Shown one piece after another: positions 1 through 12,118 of a DNA stretch of 64,000 nucleotides. Every line of letters starts with the position of its first letter. Position 1 is the stretch's first letter. A model generated the notes under the pieces. It worked only from the letters and a program-made list of their open reading frames with translations. It searched no databases and was not told where the DNA came from. The stretch comes from Endocalyx cinctus (Eukaryota > Ascomycota > Sordariomycetes > Amphisphaeriales > Apiosporaceae): the NCBI GenBank assembly GCA_001600455.1, contig BCKC01000007.1, positions 62,001 through 126,000 of the forward strand, written 5' to 3'. The position numbers and the translations under genes were made by a program.

Positions 1-43
1 ACATAGATAAATCTTGACGGTATACTTCTATCATATAATAAAC

Positions 44-609
44 ATGGCCGCTCCTAAGTGGAAGATTGCCATGGCTTGTGATGTGAGTGAGCTGTTTCGG
101 CGCCATCCTTCAATATTCCAGATCGACCAAAAGGGGTATCCGTAATGACTACTAACCTTATCTATTTTTCTACCTAGGACGCCGGTGTCGGCTATAAGGA
201 CAAGATCAAGGCTGACTTCGAAGCGGACCCTCGTGTCGAATCTGTCACCGACGTGGGAAGCTACGCGACAAATGACAAGACAGCGTACCCGCACCGAGCG
301 GCGGCGGCGGCGCGATTGGTAGCGGAAGGGAAATGCGATCGTGCCCTACTGATCTGCGGCACGGGATTGGGAGTGGCCATCTCGGCAAACAAGATCAAAG
401 GGATCCGGGCAGTGACAGCACACGATAGCTTCTCAGTTGAGAGAGCCGTGCTCAGTAATAATGCACAGGTATTGTGTATGGGTGAGAGGGTTATTGGCCT
501 CGAGTTGGCGAGACGGCTAGCGAAGGAGTGGCTGGGTTATGTGTTTGATACTAGCAGCGCCAGCGCCGCCAAGGTCGCTGTTATCGAGGAACTTGAAAAA
601 GAATTGTAG
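44..609 (+). CDS. RpiB/LacAB-family sugar-phosphate isomerase, probable D-erythrulose-4-phosphate isomerase (EryI/EYI2-like)
   Basis: Two exons, 44..82 and 178..609, joined in phase 0 over a 95-bp GT-AG intron with an ACTAAC branch point; 156 residues, normal for RpiB. The ATG at 44 gives a complete N-terminus. The CGTG catalytic loop with its Cys (LICGTGLG) and the ANKIKGIRA segment are present. The two histidines of E. coli RpiB are replaced: the CDH motif reads CDD, and the HN pair reads SN in LSNNAQVL. From memory, the SNNAQ form is typical of the erythrulose/erythrose-4-phosphate isomerases of erythritol pathways (Brucella EryI, Yarrowia EYI2). Cytosolic. A triosephosphate-isomerase paralogue follows on the same strand, which supports that role. 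A ribose-5-phosphate isomerase B activity is the alternative. Confidence 0.85.
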
Positions 610-1100
610 AAGGGGGACTCTAAAATCACCTTCGTGTCTACTCGTAGTTATTCTGACATGTCAGATTAACGAAACATGCCCTGTCTCGTTAAATCAAGAA
701 AGTATGGGAGAGAAAAACGACTCTTGTTTACAGGTTTAGACGAGTCACTATATAATCTATATATATCAATCATGGCTTCAAATTACGTGGGCAAAAGTAG
801 AGTTTTACTGCATAAGGGTCTGTGTAGTAGCCCTGAGACATGTTGCTAGGGATGCAGTCTGCAAGAAAAGACCCAAAGACACACGCGAAAGTGGGACCTG
901 CATCCGACGTATTTCTATTATATCGTTTTATGCAGAGCTAAAATACCTCCTTGTACTTGGTACTTTAAATACTACCGGGAAGTCTTGTCTACCCAGCGAT
1001 TATTTTCAAATTATTTTGTCTGGCCCCCTACATTCCTTGGGGACATAACTACCCATATCAAATATATCTCACCAAGCTATATAATATCTTCACGCCCAAG
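610..1100. other. Intergenic region between the two isomerase genes
   Basis: This stretch holds the 3' end of the first isomerase gene and the promoter of the second. It is AT-rich with a TATA-like run near 750-770. I see no open frame or RNA gene. Confidence 0.5.
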
Positions 1101-1898
1101 ATGTCTTCTCAATTGGAACGCCGCCGTCTGGTCGGCGTATCTACCAAGATGTACTTCTCCGCTTCTCGCACATCGAGCTACATCGACTCTGTTCTCTCTC
1201 ATCTTTCCTCCCCCAAGCCCTCGCTCTCGCAAGTTGATATATTCATTGTTCCCGATCACTTGACTTTACAGAACAGTGTATCCCAAGTGCGCTCTTCCCC
1301 GTGTAAACTCCTCGTCGGCGCCCAAGATACGCACCACGCCGATGTTGGTGCCTTTACCGGTTGTACCTCACCTTCCGTCCTGGCTGAGATCGGATGTGCA
1401 CTTGTGGAAATTGGACATGCCGAGCGCCGGCGATTGTTTGGGGAAACTGACGAGATAGTTGCGCTCAAGGCCGAAGCCGTGGCCAGGAATGGCATGGTGC
1501 CGCTTGTGTGTATTGGGGAGAAGACGCGGGCTGGCGACGGGGAGGAGGAAATGGCCGCGGCCGTCGCCGTCGCCGTGAATGAATGTCAAATTCAAATCGA
1601 GGCCGTCATGAATTCTTTGCCTTCCTCGGCAGAGGTCATATTAGCATACGAACCTGTCTGGGCGATCGGAGCGGCGCAGCCCGCCGGCGCCGAGTATGTT
1701 GTCGGCGTAACTCGACGAATTCGAGAGCTAGAGTGCGTGCGCAAACGCTCCGGATTAACCCGTATTCTCTATGGTGGCAGTGCTGGTCCAGGCCTGTTCG
1801 AAAAACTGAAAGACGGCGTGGATGGCTTATTCCTAGGACGCTTTGCTCATGATCCGGCCCAATTCTATCAAACCATCCTAGAAGTTGCTTCTGGATAA
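1101..1898 (+). CDS. Triosephosphate-isomerase paralogue, candidate L-erythrulose-1-phosphate isomerase (EYI1/EryH-like)
   Basis: Intronless, 265 residues, the usual TPI length. The catalytic residues Lys16 (VSTKMYF), His106 (VEIGHAERR) and Glu184 (AYEPVWAIG) are present, and so is the phosphate-binding loop LYGGSAGPG. The Asn of the canonical GNWKMN motif, two residues before the Lys, is Ser14, so the substrate pocket differs from that of glycolytic TPI. TPI paralogues beside an RpiB-type isomerase interconvert L-erythrulose-1-P and D-erythrulose-4-P in erythritol catabolism (EryH/EryI in Brucella, EYI1/EYI2 in Yarrowia). I infer the same here. Fungi normally keep a separate, well-conserved TPI for glycolysis. 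Ordinary TPI activity is not excluded. Confidence 0.85.
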   Translation: MSSQLERRRLVGVSTKMYFSASRTSSYIDSVLSHLSSPKPSLSQVDIFIVPDHLTLQNSVSQVRSSPCKLLVGAQDTHHADVGAFTGCTSPSVLAEIGCALVEIGHAERRRLFGETDEIVALKAEAVARNGMVPLVCIGEKTRAGDGEEEMAAAVAVAVNECQIQIEAVMNSLPSSAEVILAYEPVWAIGAAQPAGAEYVVGVTRRIRELECVRKRSGLTRILYGGSAGPGLFEKLKDGVDGLFLGRFAHDPAQFYQTILEVASG

Positions 1899-2521
1899 GA
1901 CAGGAAGTAGAATGTGACCAAGGCATACACGATAGTCACGACATTATTGCGTATATTAGTGCTTGAAGGCCTTAATCCATCAGCAGGAATACCCACTCGA
2001 AAGTAGTATAGCTTAGGTGACATGCAACAGCATCACTCGTAAACTTTGGTTAATTTTACGAGGCAGTTGTCGCCGCATATGATAATAGTTTATCTTCTCA
2101 CTGTGCAGCTTCTTATATAGGTGACAAGAATCAATGAAAACAAACTTGGGAAAATAAAAATATAGCAATACTATGGTGGTATCTAGTTTATACTTGTATA
2201 TGTATGTATGTATATTACTCGTCATCAGACAATTCATTCCTCCTCCTACTCCTAAAATCAAAGGGTGACATGTATTATACTGGTTGGTGTATATGTGTAT
2301 ATCCATGAGATATTCAATACGTTCATGAGAAAGAAATTGAAAAATAAGAAGTTAATGATGTATTCTTCGGTCGGATCATGAATTTGTTGTTTGTTGTCCG
2401 ATATAGCAAGCATCAGGGCTAAAATAGAACGTCCATACTCAGACTGTCGCGTAATGGCACCATTCGGAATTTTACTGGCAAACATCAAAGTCGTGCATGA
2501 GCGGCAGGAATGCGAGTTCAT
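1899..2521. other. Intergenic, between convergent genes
   Basis: AT-rich 3' flanking DNA between the convergent isomerase and MIT-domain genes, with a short TATG/TGTA repeat near 2200-2216. Nothing else is recognisable. Confidence 0.45.
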
Positions 2522-5500
2522 CTAGTTGAGAACCCATTCGCTGCCTCGCTTGACAAACTTGTCGAGCAACATTCCCAGATCGCTCAGTACGAAACGACAG
2601 ATATAAAAACCGAAGAATTCAGCCGCATGTCTTGTACATAACTCGAGTCCAACTTGGGTCTTGTCGGCATGGCGGAGCCCAGGGTCTTCGACTTGACGCG
2701 CAATTTGATCTAAGAAAAAAAAGTCAGATATATCAGGAAAATATATCGGGAAAATACAACAGTGGCGATAAAAACGAAGGGAGTATAAGATAGTAAACTT
2801 ACCGACTACTTGAGCCGAGTCGAACAAGCGCGCCAAGCTGGCCATGTAATTACCATAAGGCCCATCAAATTTAACAGCAGATAAGTCTCGTTTGGCCGTT
2901 TTACTACTAGGGTTGGCCGTCATGGGTAGACTCGGTATGGTGCTCCCTCCCGGCGACATAACGGCGTCCTTATCCACTATACCGGCGTTGCTCGCACCAC
3001 CGCTAGTGCTCTTTCCTCCGTAAGCGTTGCTCAGATTGACCGCAGATCCTTTACTTCTGAGTCTACGCCAGCTGAAGGCGCCAGACTTCCCACTCACGCT
3101 GGCACTTCGAGGTACGGGGGGTGCCGTTTCTCCGTCTTTATCGTCTCTGAACGAGGCCATACCTTGCGTCCCGACCTCGTTTCCTAGCCTGCGTACGAGG
3201 GTATTCTGGACCATCTCTAGTACATTTTCAAAACTTTGCATCTCTTCGAGAACGGCATCGGCATCATTGCTATCCACTCGCGCGAGTTTCAACAAGGCTG
3301 CCGTTAGCAGATCGCATTGTGAGATCTTGTCTTCCAGGTATCTTAGCTTCACACCTTTGACTTTCCAAGCATCGCGCGGAACGAAGAGCCTGTTGCTTAG
3401 ATACCCACCTCGAGGGTGGGCAAGAGTCTGGTACAGGGCGCGCATGAGCCAGAAAGGTCGCAGCATGACGTCGGAAGGGCATGGTTCAAGAGGCATGGGA
3501 ATCTCTGGGTTTTGCTGATGATAATATGGCGAGTTCGGGGAGTGAACGGTGGGCGAGTGAAAGTCCGAGTCGAATAAGTGCATTCCTCCAACGCCACCAG
3601 CCATCCTTTCTTGGAATACGGTAGCGAGGGGTGTCGGCAGAGCCGGCACCGCAGGTTGGCGACTGATAGATGTGTTCGAGACCTGTTGACTGATTGGCGT
3701 ATAGGGAGAAAGATCGGACTCGTCAATGTTCGAAACCGAGAGCTGCCTAGTCTTGAGAGATTTGAGACTTGAAGAGGAGAAATTCTTTTTCATACCACCG
3801 GGGCGGGTGGAGGACGGAGACTCGGCTCGGTTGTCATCATTGTCTTGTCCGGTAACTTGGACACGAGAGGGGCTAGGAGGACCGAAAACGTCGGTTAAAC
3901 CCTGGGCCCGGCTCGGGGAGGCGGGGGCGCGCATCGAAAATGGACCAGGACGGGTTGACGTGGCAGAAAGAGCCTGTCTCTGCTGGGCAATATAGCTCGA
4001 CGGCAGCTTAGACGGCAGTCCTACGGTGGTAAGAGGCGGCGGCGGTAGCGTAGTCGTAGGTGGGTTGAGCTTCTGGGTCTCAATCTTGAGCTGTTTCGCA
4101 TTCTGTCCCGATAAACGCCGGCTGCGTACTCCAGCGGCGGACGGTGGCCGGTTCGGGGGTAGCTGGGGCAGTGCTTGCGAAGGAGGTTGCGACGGTGGCG
4201 GTGGCGTAGGTTTCGGGGCTATTCCGGGTGGTGGCATCTCGGTTACGGTGGACAGAGTAGAGGCGGTGGTGGAGTTGGTAGTCGCAGAAGTGGGAGGGTT
4301 TGAACCCATAGAGCTGTGCCATGTACGATTCGTCAGTCCGCTCGAATCAGACTCTCTGGGCATGCCGGGTTGATTTGGAGCCTGCCGTGATTGTGAGTAA
4401 TCCTCCATTACGTATGACCTGGTCATCTGATCCAATATTCTCTCCTCTTCATCCGAATCGTTGGCGTCAAAAAAGCCACCGTTTGACGTCTGCGATGTCT
4501 GGCTAATAGACATCTGTCTCAGACGTTCGCGTTCCCGCGCGAGTTCGATGGCGGCTTCACGCTCTGTCTGCCGCACTCTTTCCTTAGCGAGTTCAACTTT
4601 TCTCATAGCGTTAGCCACCACGTCAAAGTTCTCGCCGTCTTCTCTTTCGTCGTCATATTCGTCCCTTTCATTCACGTCGTAGCCGTCGTCGTAGGCCATC
4701 TGTACGGCGGCGTCTAGAGCAGCGTCGAATTCGGCCTCGGTAGCGCCGCTAGGATCACGATTATGCCTCTGCCCAATTTGGAACGAAGAGGATCGCGACC
4801 GCACAGAGGAAGCCGTAGAGTCTCCGGACTCATCGATAGGGTCCAACCAGGAAGCGGACTCGTGACTCAGATTTCTTCGATGGCTCTTCATCTCGTGTCC
4901 CACGCCTAGTCGATCACGCTCGGCTTGCATGGAGAAGTCTTGGCGGATGATGGAATCTGGAGTAGAGGCTCTGGCGGCGGGGGATATAGGTCGCCGAGGC
5001 GATAGCGGCGCGGGCATGATATTTTCGTCGGACCGTGGTATGGTGAGTGCGTTCCCTTCAAAATTGCGACGGACCGGTGATCTCGAAAAGGAGGATTGTA
5101 GGGTTATCGGAGGTCCGGGGCGAAAGGGATCGGGGGGTATTTTAGACTCGGAAGGTCTACTGGTATGACCTGAAGACGTATGTAGTGAAATTGAGGGTTC
5201 CCTTCCCCTCCCAACTCTTGCATCCGGCGTACCATCCCTGCTTGCTAATTCCGACTGGAAGCCATGGTAATCCACGCTGTCTGGTCTCGCGGGCAGTTCT
5301 TTTCCATTCTGGAAGTTGGTAGGGACTAGGCCGTCTAATTCCTCTATTCGACTCGTATATGTGCGGCGCTACGAGAAAGCAAGAACATGGTTGATTAGCT
5401 ATATATGGACTAAATGTGTTTTCTTACCAGCGCCAGTGATGATGATAATGTCGACCGCGACCGAGGTGATTGGTATCTGGTTGGGGAATAGGCAACTTAC

Positions 5501-6644
5501 GATGGCTTCCAGCTTTTTCCTATCATCTTCCCCGTTCGTCCTGGCCAAGACTTGATGAAGGAGATCGCAGGCTTCCTCATAAGATTCCCGCGCTGCTCCA
5601 TAATCCTGGGCGTTGTCCAATTGAACCGCGGTATTCGCCTTAGACAGAGCCTTGGAAAGCATTGCCTTCTGCGAGGGTTTGCTTGCGCGATCCCGGCCTT
5701 TGGTAGAATCATTGCTGCCCCCCTGATTCGTAGACCTACTCCTAGTATGACCTTTCTTGTCGGGCATCTTGACGGTGTCGCGGGTAACAGTTGCAGGTGG
5801 GAGGAGGGCCGAGTTGTTGGCTCGAGCCGCGACAGGTGACGTGGTCCTGCTGGTGGTGCTGCCGGGGTTGGCGATGTCATTCCAGAAATAATCTTGCGGC
5901 TCGCCGCCATTGATCTGACTGGAGAATACCGAGCTCGGCGTTCCTATGGAGGAACTAGCACCGTGGTTCATTGGGCGGAACGGATCGGTTGTAGTACTGG
6001 TAACTTTGAGATTTTTGGGATCGGGATTAGGACTGAGAGGTGGCAGAGAGACGATAGGGGGCAAATTGGGAGGCGGCGAATTTGTCATCAGCAACGATGA
6101 TGGGAGAGGAGGCGGTGGTGAAGGCGAAGAAGGTCTTCGATACGCTGATCTGTCTACGCTACCACTTCCACCCCCTTTCCCCTTCCCGGCGCTAGTCTTT
6201 GGCGATGAATTGGCTCCGGTTGATGGTCTTCGCTTGCTCAACTTACGTGGTGATGAGAAATTGGGAGGAGATGTTTGAGATATGAGCGCAATAGAATCTA
6301 CACTCATACGACGAGAATGTTCGTTGCTCAAACTCCTATTGCGTTGATAGAAAGAAAAGTTTGATGATGATTGTTGCGGTTGCGGGTCTAATTGTAACTG
6401 TGATTGGGATTGAGATTGGGAACGCGAGTGTGGAGGTTGAGGCGGAGGTTGAGATTGATTCTGATTATCCCAAGCAGATGTTCGGCTAGAAGTTGTTGAG
6501 GAAGACCATCTATTCAAATTTCGAAATCCGTCACTACTGGTTCGGGAATGTGTTCTGCGGGATCCAGGAGTATTGCTTAGCGGGTTAAAGAAATAAGAAT
6601 CCGGAGGTTGGTGGCGTTGCTCTAGTAGTTGCTGTTGCTGCTGT

Positions 6645-6676
<32 letters not shown>

Positions 6677-7782
6677 TTGTTGTTGTCGTTGTCGTTGTAC
6701 GAATGATCTCGTGTCGATATTTGATGCGGGATTCACTTGGAACTGGCTCTGATAGGTGGCAAGGGTAGGCGTTGTGTGGTCAGATTCATCATCATCATCA
6801 TTATCATTGTCACGGGGATGCAAATTATGATGAGAATTTGGGATTCGAGGGGGTGGAAGAAAAGACGAAGTTCTAGGCGGGGCAGACGTTGGATTACCAT
6901 CCTTTAGGGTTCTTGGATCAACTAAACCACCTATACCTATACCGTATTGGGCCTGTTGATGCTTCAAATTATTGATTAGCGAACCCGCCCTTAACGTTCC
7001 ATTAATATTGACGAGTCACTATAACTAGTGCTAGAACTGCTAAAAGAATCGCTAGAACAGCCGCTAAAGTCACTAGAACGGGGGGTGGGGGGGTGTTACT
7101 TGGGGTGATAGCATTTTGAACTTACTGGTTGATTCGTTAGCTGTTGATCCTGTCCGAGCCTCCCGAACCCCTGACGAGACCCAAAATCTCGGCCATGACT
7201 CGCATTTCCGGTGACTTGTGCTGACAAGATATGTTGGTGCTGCTGTTGCTGTCGATTCAAATGTTGATGTTGGTACCGATACTTTTGGGTTGATTCCGAA
7301 TCCAACCCGTCTACTGCACCTATAAGTATAGTGCCGATATTATTACCTTCGCTTTCTTTTTCGTTATTATAGTCGTCCTCTTCCTCCTCCTCGTAGGCTA
7401 TATCTTTATATGTGACGCCCCCACCACCAAACTCTTCCAATCCTAGTCGATTTTGACTCGGCTGTCGACTTTTCTTATAATGAAAGTTGTTCGGGTTATT
7501 GTTAATGGAGGCGTTGCTATTAGATCTCCCTCTTGTCCCCGAACTTCTTTCATCATACTCCGTCCTTGAACTTGATCTTGCCCGGTTATACGTGTTCGTA
7601 TTGTTATAACTAAAATTATCACTGTTTTTTCGTTCCAAGGATGGTTTCGAAGATTGGTTATAGTGATTATAACCCGTTTGAGACTGTGATTGCGAAGAGT
7701 GGTGGCGTGGCATTTGGGGGATGACAGCGTAAGGTTGCGCCTGCACCCGCGTCTGTGCCTGTACCGGTGATGGTGGTGACAT
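2522..7782 (-). CDS. Large MIT-domain protein with Ser/Pro/Gln-rich disordered regions
   Basis: Four exons on the minus strand: 7782..7126, about 6961..5501, 5368..2803 and 2709..2522, about 1623 residues. Introns 2 and 3 have clean GTAAGT donors and keep frame. The acceptor of intron 1 is uncertain (6961 or 6952, both in phase). Exon 2 carries a long polyGln run (about 6605-6690) and ends in an MIT-type helical hairpin at about residues 650-720, continued across the intron by RRTYTSRIEELDG. MIT domains bind ESCRT-III tails or microtubules, which suggests endosomal or vacuolar traffic. After a long disordered part comes a conserved C-terminal region (about 3500-2550) with PFWLMRALYQTL and an LPSS-type segment typical of uncharacterised fungal MIT proteins. 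The exact function is unknown to me. Confidence 0.8.
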
Positions 7783-9929
7783 TTTTTTTCCGTTTCCCAG
7801 CGATCGTCTTTCGCCTCGTTATCCTTACCTCCTCGCCTCGTCTTTCTATTGCGCCTGAAAAATTTATATGGCCTATCGATTTCTTGATTTGTCGTGTCTT
7901 GTATTATTGGACGGCATTACGCATGAGCACAGACACACAAGTACCAACATGCAAGAATACAGTTGCACGTACAAGCATGTTACCGTGCACTATACAAGCA
8001 CTGCCATTCGCATAAACCTAGTCTACAAGTAAGTGCAGAATTTTCTTGACAACCGGACAGATGGGCGGATAAACTAGACAACGGACGACGTTCGTAACTC
8101 GATTCCGGAAACAGGTGTAACGTATCAGCAACGGTGATCTCGCGTCGATTAATCGTACCCCAGCGACAAGTTTATAGGTTAAATAAGTAGCCTATAGGGG
8201 ATATATAGGTGACCAGATTTGGCTAACAAGGACGGGTGTTGGCTGGGTTTCGAGTCGGTGATTGTGATAATAACGAAGACTGTTTCGAGGGATATGGTTC
8301 GAGTCACAAAATCAAAGCCAAAATCAAACGGATGATTTAAGATGGTAATAGGGGAATAGGAAAAAAAACCAAGAAAAATACGAGTGGAGAGACAGAAAGA
8401 GGTATGAAGATATCAAATCCCCGCTAATTCTCTTGCGTTTTCAAACAAGACACGAAACAGACAGACAATATTCCTTCCTTTCTATGGTCCACTGTTGAAA
8501 CGCTCACACAAATAGTGTAGAAAAAAAGGCGTCGGAGCCATAAGACCGAAGGAGAGGAGAAATACAGAGATTCTAGTAGATTGGAATAAGAATGTTTTGA
8601 CGGATTTTCAATCTCGACTGAACTATTATTTTCAAAATATGAAAAAGTAGAAATATTGGAAAAGGGAGAATTTCCAATTCGCAGCCAGCCCCTTGTTCTT
8701 CACGGTACAGATGGTATAGATATGATTTTGGTTTTTTGATTTTTGAATTTTTTTTTTTTTTGTCTTCTCGTTACTCCATCCTTCACTCCTTTGCGAGAGG
8801 ACCACTTGTTGAACCCTCCTCTCGATGTATGCGCTCCTCTCTTTTCCAAGGTTGATCCTCTACTAGTATACTTTACATACATAGTAGTATACCGGCATTA
8901 CAATATAGTAGTACTTCTACTACTACTATGCTAGGTTGGAACTCTACAACTACCGTTTCTGTATAACATACCTTGTTTCCTTCCAGGGATCAATTATGGG
9001 CTCCTAGGATTACCATGTTCACTCTCCCATGTAAAAATGTAGAAAGAAAGGGCTACGGAAATATCGAGGTTGTATTGCAGAGACTCCCAACAATTTGGTC
9101 TACTCCGTACATACGTATATACGTACATAGTAGATTGACCACATTCGCATTATTTTCTCTCTTTCTGTCCCCCTTTCTCTCTTTTTTTTTTCGCCCTACC
9201 CTGGTTACGACAGCCCCTGGATGACTGCATACATGTATGCATGTAGGTACGGAGTAATGTAGAGTAGTAAAACGTGGTACAGAGTTCATTTGAAAGATCT
9301 TAATTTCTGAAGTCGTATTCTTTATGGGCCCCTTGTGGACCTACGAGGCCAGTAAGTACTTACTTAAGTATCCTTATTTTACTCCGTACTTTTAAACTAC
9401 TTGTACCTATTGGGTGTACATATAGATACGTACGCAGGTTAGTATGTTACGCTACAAGTGGCTCACACCACTTATTATACGTACTACGTACACTACAATA
9501 TTAAATTCAGGGGTGAAATCCCATCAGTCCATCCAGTCAGCCAGCTAAACTCAACTAGTATAAAACTTTAGTGGCTTTCTTTTTACGCGTACTTTGTATG
9601 CATTTATCCATACTTGGTTGAATTTCGGAAGATTTAATATTTACAGTACTGTTACAATGTAAACAGTATATGATTTTTACGATGCAGGCCATGTAGCGCA
9701 GGATCGCGTCTTAATACAGTGTATTAGCGTGGTTACACGTCACGTTGAACGATCAATCGCGTTGATTGCATATCCATTTGCGACAGATGGATGCTTGCCT
9801 CGCGGCTGCACGTGCGCAGTTGATCACTGCCTAAGTACGGAATACTTCTCGATATCCTTCAATCGCTCTTTTGACATTCGACATTCGACATTGCAATTCA
9901 CATAGGAATACCAAATTAACTGATCAACG
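7783..9929. other. 2.1-kb divergent intergenic region
   Basis: This region lies between the divergent MIT-domain and UBR7-like genes. It is low in complexity, with a T-run near 8748-8761, many TAC/GTA repeats from 8860 to 9500 and three exact copies of the 9-mer TACGGAGTA (9101-9109 and 9380-9388 on the minus strand, 9248-9256 on the plus strand). An ACGCGT hexamer lies at 9595-9600. No credible gene is present. Confidence 0.5.
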
Positions 9930-11597
9930 ATGGATTCATCTTCCTCCCAGTCCGTCGAAAATGGAGACCGTCCGAGATCCGAAAGCTTCTCTCAGCAGTC
10001 CGACAATTCTCAAACTGCAGCTGACTTTATCAGAGACCAGATGCAATTAGAGGCTGATGCTCGGGAAGCCTTACCTTACGTATGTTCTCCAATCCCTCTT
10101 TCCATTCTCAATACGTCACCGCGTTGTTAACCCGTGGTAATTTCCGTACAGAGCATCGAGAATTGCACCAAGCCTTTAGGTCCTCTAAAGCAGAGCATCT
10201 TCGCTTGTCTTACCTGCCATCCACCCCCCGCGAATCCCGACGATTCATTCAACCCCGCCGGTGTCTGTTATTCTTGTTCTGTTCAATGTCATGGCGAGCA
10301 TGAATTGGTCGAGATATTTCAAAAGCGCAACTTTACCTGCGATTGCGGCACCACCAAATTCACGCCCGAACAACAATGTACTTTACGAATCAATCCAGAT
10401 ACCAACACCAAAGGAGGCGTCCACTCCGAAACGCCGGATTCAAACAATAAGTATAACCAGAACTTTCGAAATCGCTTTTGCGTCTGTTCTGTCGACTACA
10501 ATCCCAACGAGCAGAAGGGAACCATGTTCCAGTGTCTAGGCTTAGGTACGCACGAGACCGGCGGCTGTGGCGAAGATTGGTATCATCCCGGATGCCTGGT
10601 CGGCCTAGGCCCTAAGTGGTACGAGAAAATGCCTAAGAAGAAGTCGGTCGTAGCAACATCTAATATTTCGACAAATCCCACGCTACCCTCCATATCCGAA
10701 GACGCCGCGGAAGAAAATAGCGTCATCCCGCAACTGAACTCGAATGAAGAAAACGATGATGACGACGACGACGAGATTCCCCTACCGGAAGGATTCCCCG
10801 GTGAAGATGATTTTGATCATCTTATTTGCTATAAGTGCGTCGAAGCCTACCCTTGGTTCAAGAGATACGCCGGTTCTCCCGGTTTCTTGCCAGCTGTATA
10901 CTTTCAAAAAGAAGACACCGTCGCTTCGGCATCGTCCAGCAAGCGCAAGTTAGAAGACGAGGGCGAAGCGGAAGACAGGGAACGTAACAAGCGCGCCAGG
11001 AGCACTCCCGCGGCCGAGGGCGAAGGCTTATCGACCTCATCCACTGCTATCCCAGACGAGCAAACGAAACTCAACGAGGAAGATATCCAAGAGACTTCTG
11101 CGAAACCAGAGAACCCTACTCCGAAAGAGACGTGCAAGTACATCTCATTACCTGCGGCCTCCACCGGGAAATTCTCAGTATTTGCCAAGGAAGATTTCCG
11201 AGATCACGTATGTCGTTGCTCCGATTGCTTCTCCAATCTCACGCCGCATCCTCAACTCCTCGAAGAGGAAGAGGCCTATGAGCCACCCCTCTCGGAGCCG
11301 GATTCGGAGCATGAAGGAGGAGGGTCCACCCACGGCAGCGGATCCCTATACGAACGCGGCGAGTCGGCGCTTAAGAACGTTGACCGCGTTCGCGCTATCG
11401 AGGGCGTTATGGCGTACAACCACCTCAAGGACCAACTTAAACCTTTTTTCCAACAGTTTGCCGAAAGCGGTAAGGCCATCTCGGCCGAGGACATTAAAGA
11501 GTATTTTGCCAAATTAAGGGGTGATGAGCAGGCTATCAAAGATGCCGGCGAGGCCGCTAAAGACGGGGATAATAGACGGGAGCAAAGCGGGTACTAA
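9930..11597 (+). CDS. UBR7/Mlo2-like protein with UBR box and PHD-type zinc finger (putative E3 ubiquitin ligase)
   Basis: Two exons, 9930..10079 and 10152..11597, phase 0; 531 residues. After an N-terminal Ser-rich segment comes a UBR-type zinc domain (about residues 55-120) rich in Cys/His: CLTC, CYSCSVQCHGEHE and CDCGTTKF. A PHD-like finger follows (FCVCSVDYNP, WYHPGCLVGL, ICYKC at about 165-320), with an acidic insert between its halves. A conserved C-terminal HVCRCSDC motif is also present. This order matches human UBR7 and S. pombe Mlo2, proteins that recognise substrates and, for UBR7, ubiquitinate histone H2B. Likely nuclear. A lysine/arginine-rich segment near residue 290 could be a nuclear signal. 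The family assignment is firm; the activity is inferred. Confidence 0.88.
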
Positions 11598-12118
11598 TAT
11601 GGATTATTGATAATGACGTTGACGACAATTACTCTTTACTGTAATGTATTATTATGCTGTATTCAAACTTAAACCTTGGAGAGTTATCTCACATCTCGGT
11701 GTCTCATTTCACTTGATCTCATGCACACGAGCTTCTTTCCACGCCGTAACTTGCAACAACAGCGAAACCTGCATTCCGCCTTACATTATCATGACCGTAT
11801 AAAACTTGGAAGACCGAGGGGAGCGCCAGCTTCCATTGAAACGAAGTTGATATTTCGCATCATCGCTTACGACGTATGCTTCTTGCGCGAAACCATATAT
11901 CAAAGCAAGGACAGACGGTCTGCAAAACGATAGTCTATCGGGGATGTACGTGTAGAGCAATATAAATCTCATCCCATAATTGTCATCTTCATTAGAAATC
12001 CATGACGAAACAGGCTGACTGGTGGGCATTGAGTCTCACTGCAAAATTCATGACAGCCGTCTAACTGAAATATTTACGTATGCCATAGCGCATTGAATAT
12101 TGTTTCGCTTCATCTCTC
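11598..12118. other. Intergenic, convergent 3' ends
   Basis: Shared 3' flank of the UBR7-like gene and the convergent esterase gene. I see no gene or RNA structure. Confidence 0.45.

Noticed and set aside
8040..9900. Search for tRNA genes or a hidden multi-exon gene
   Set aside because: No B-box-like GGTTCGAATCC with a matching A-box, and no linked frames with consistent splice sites.
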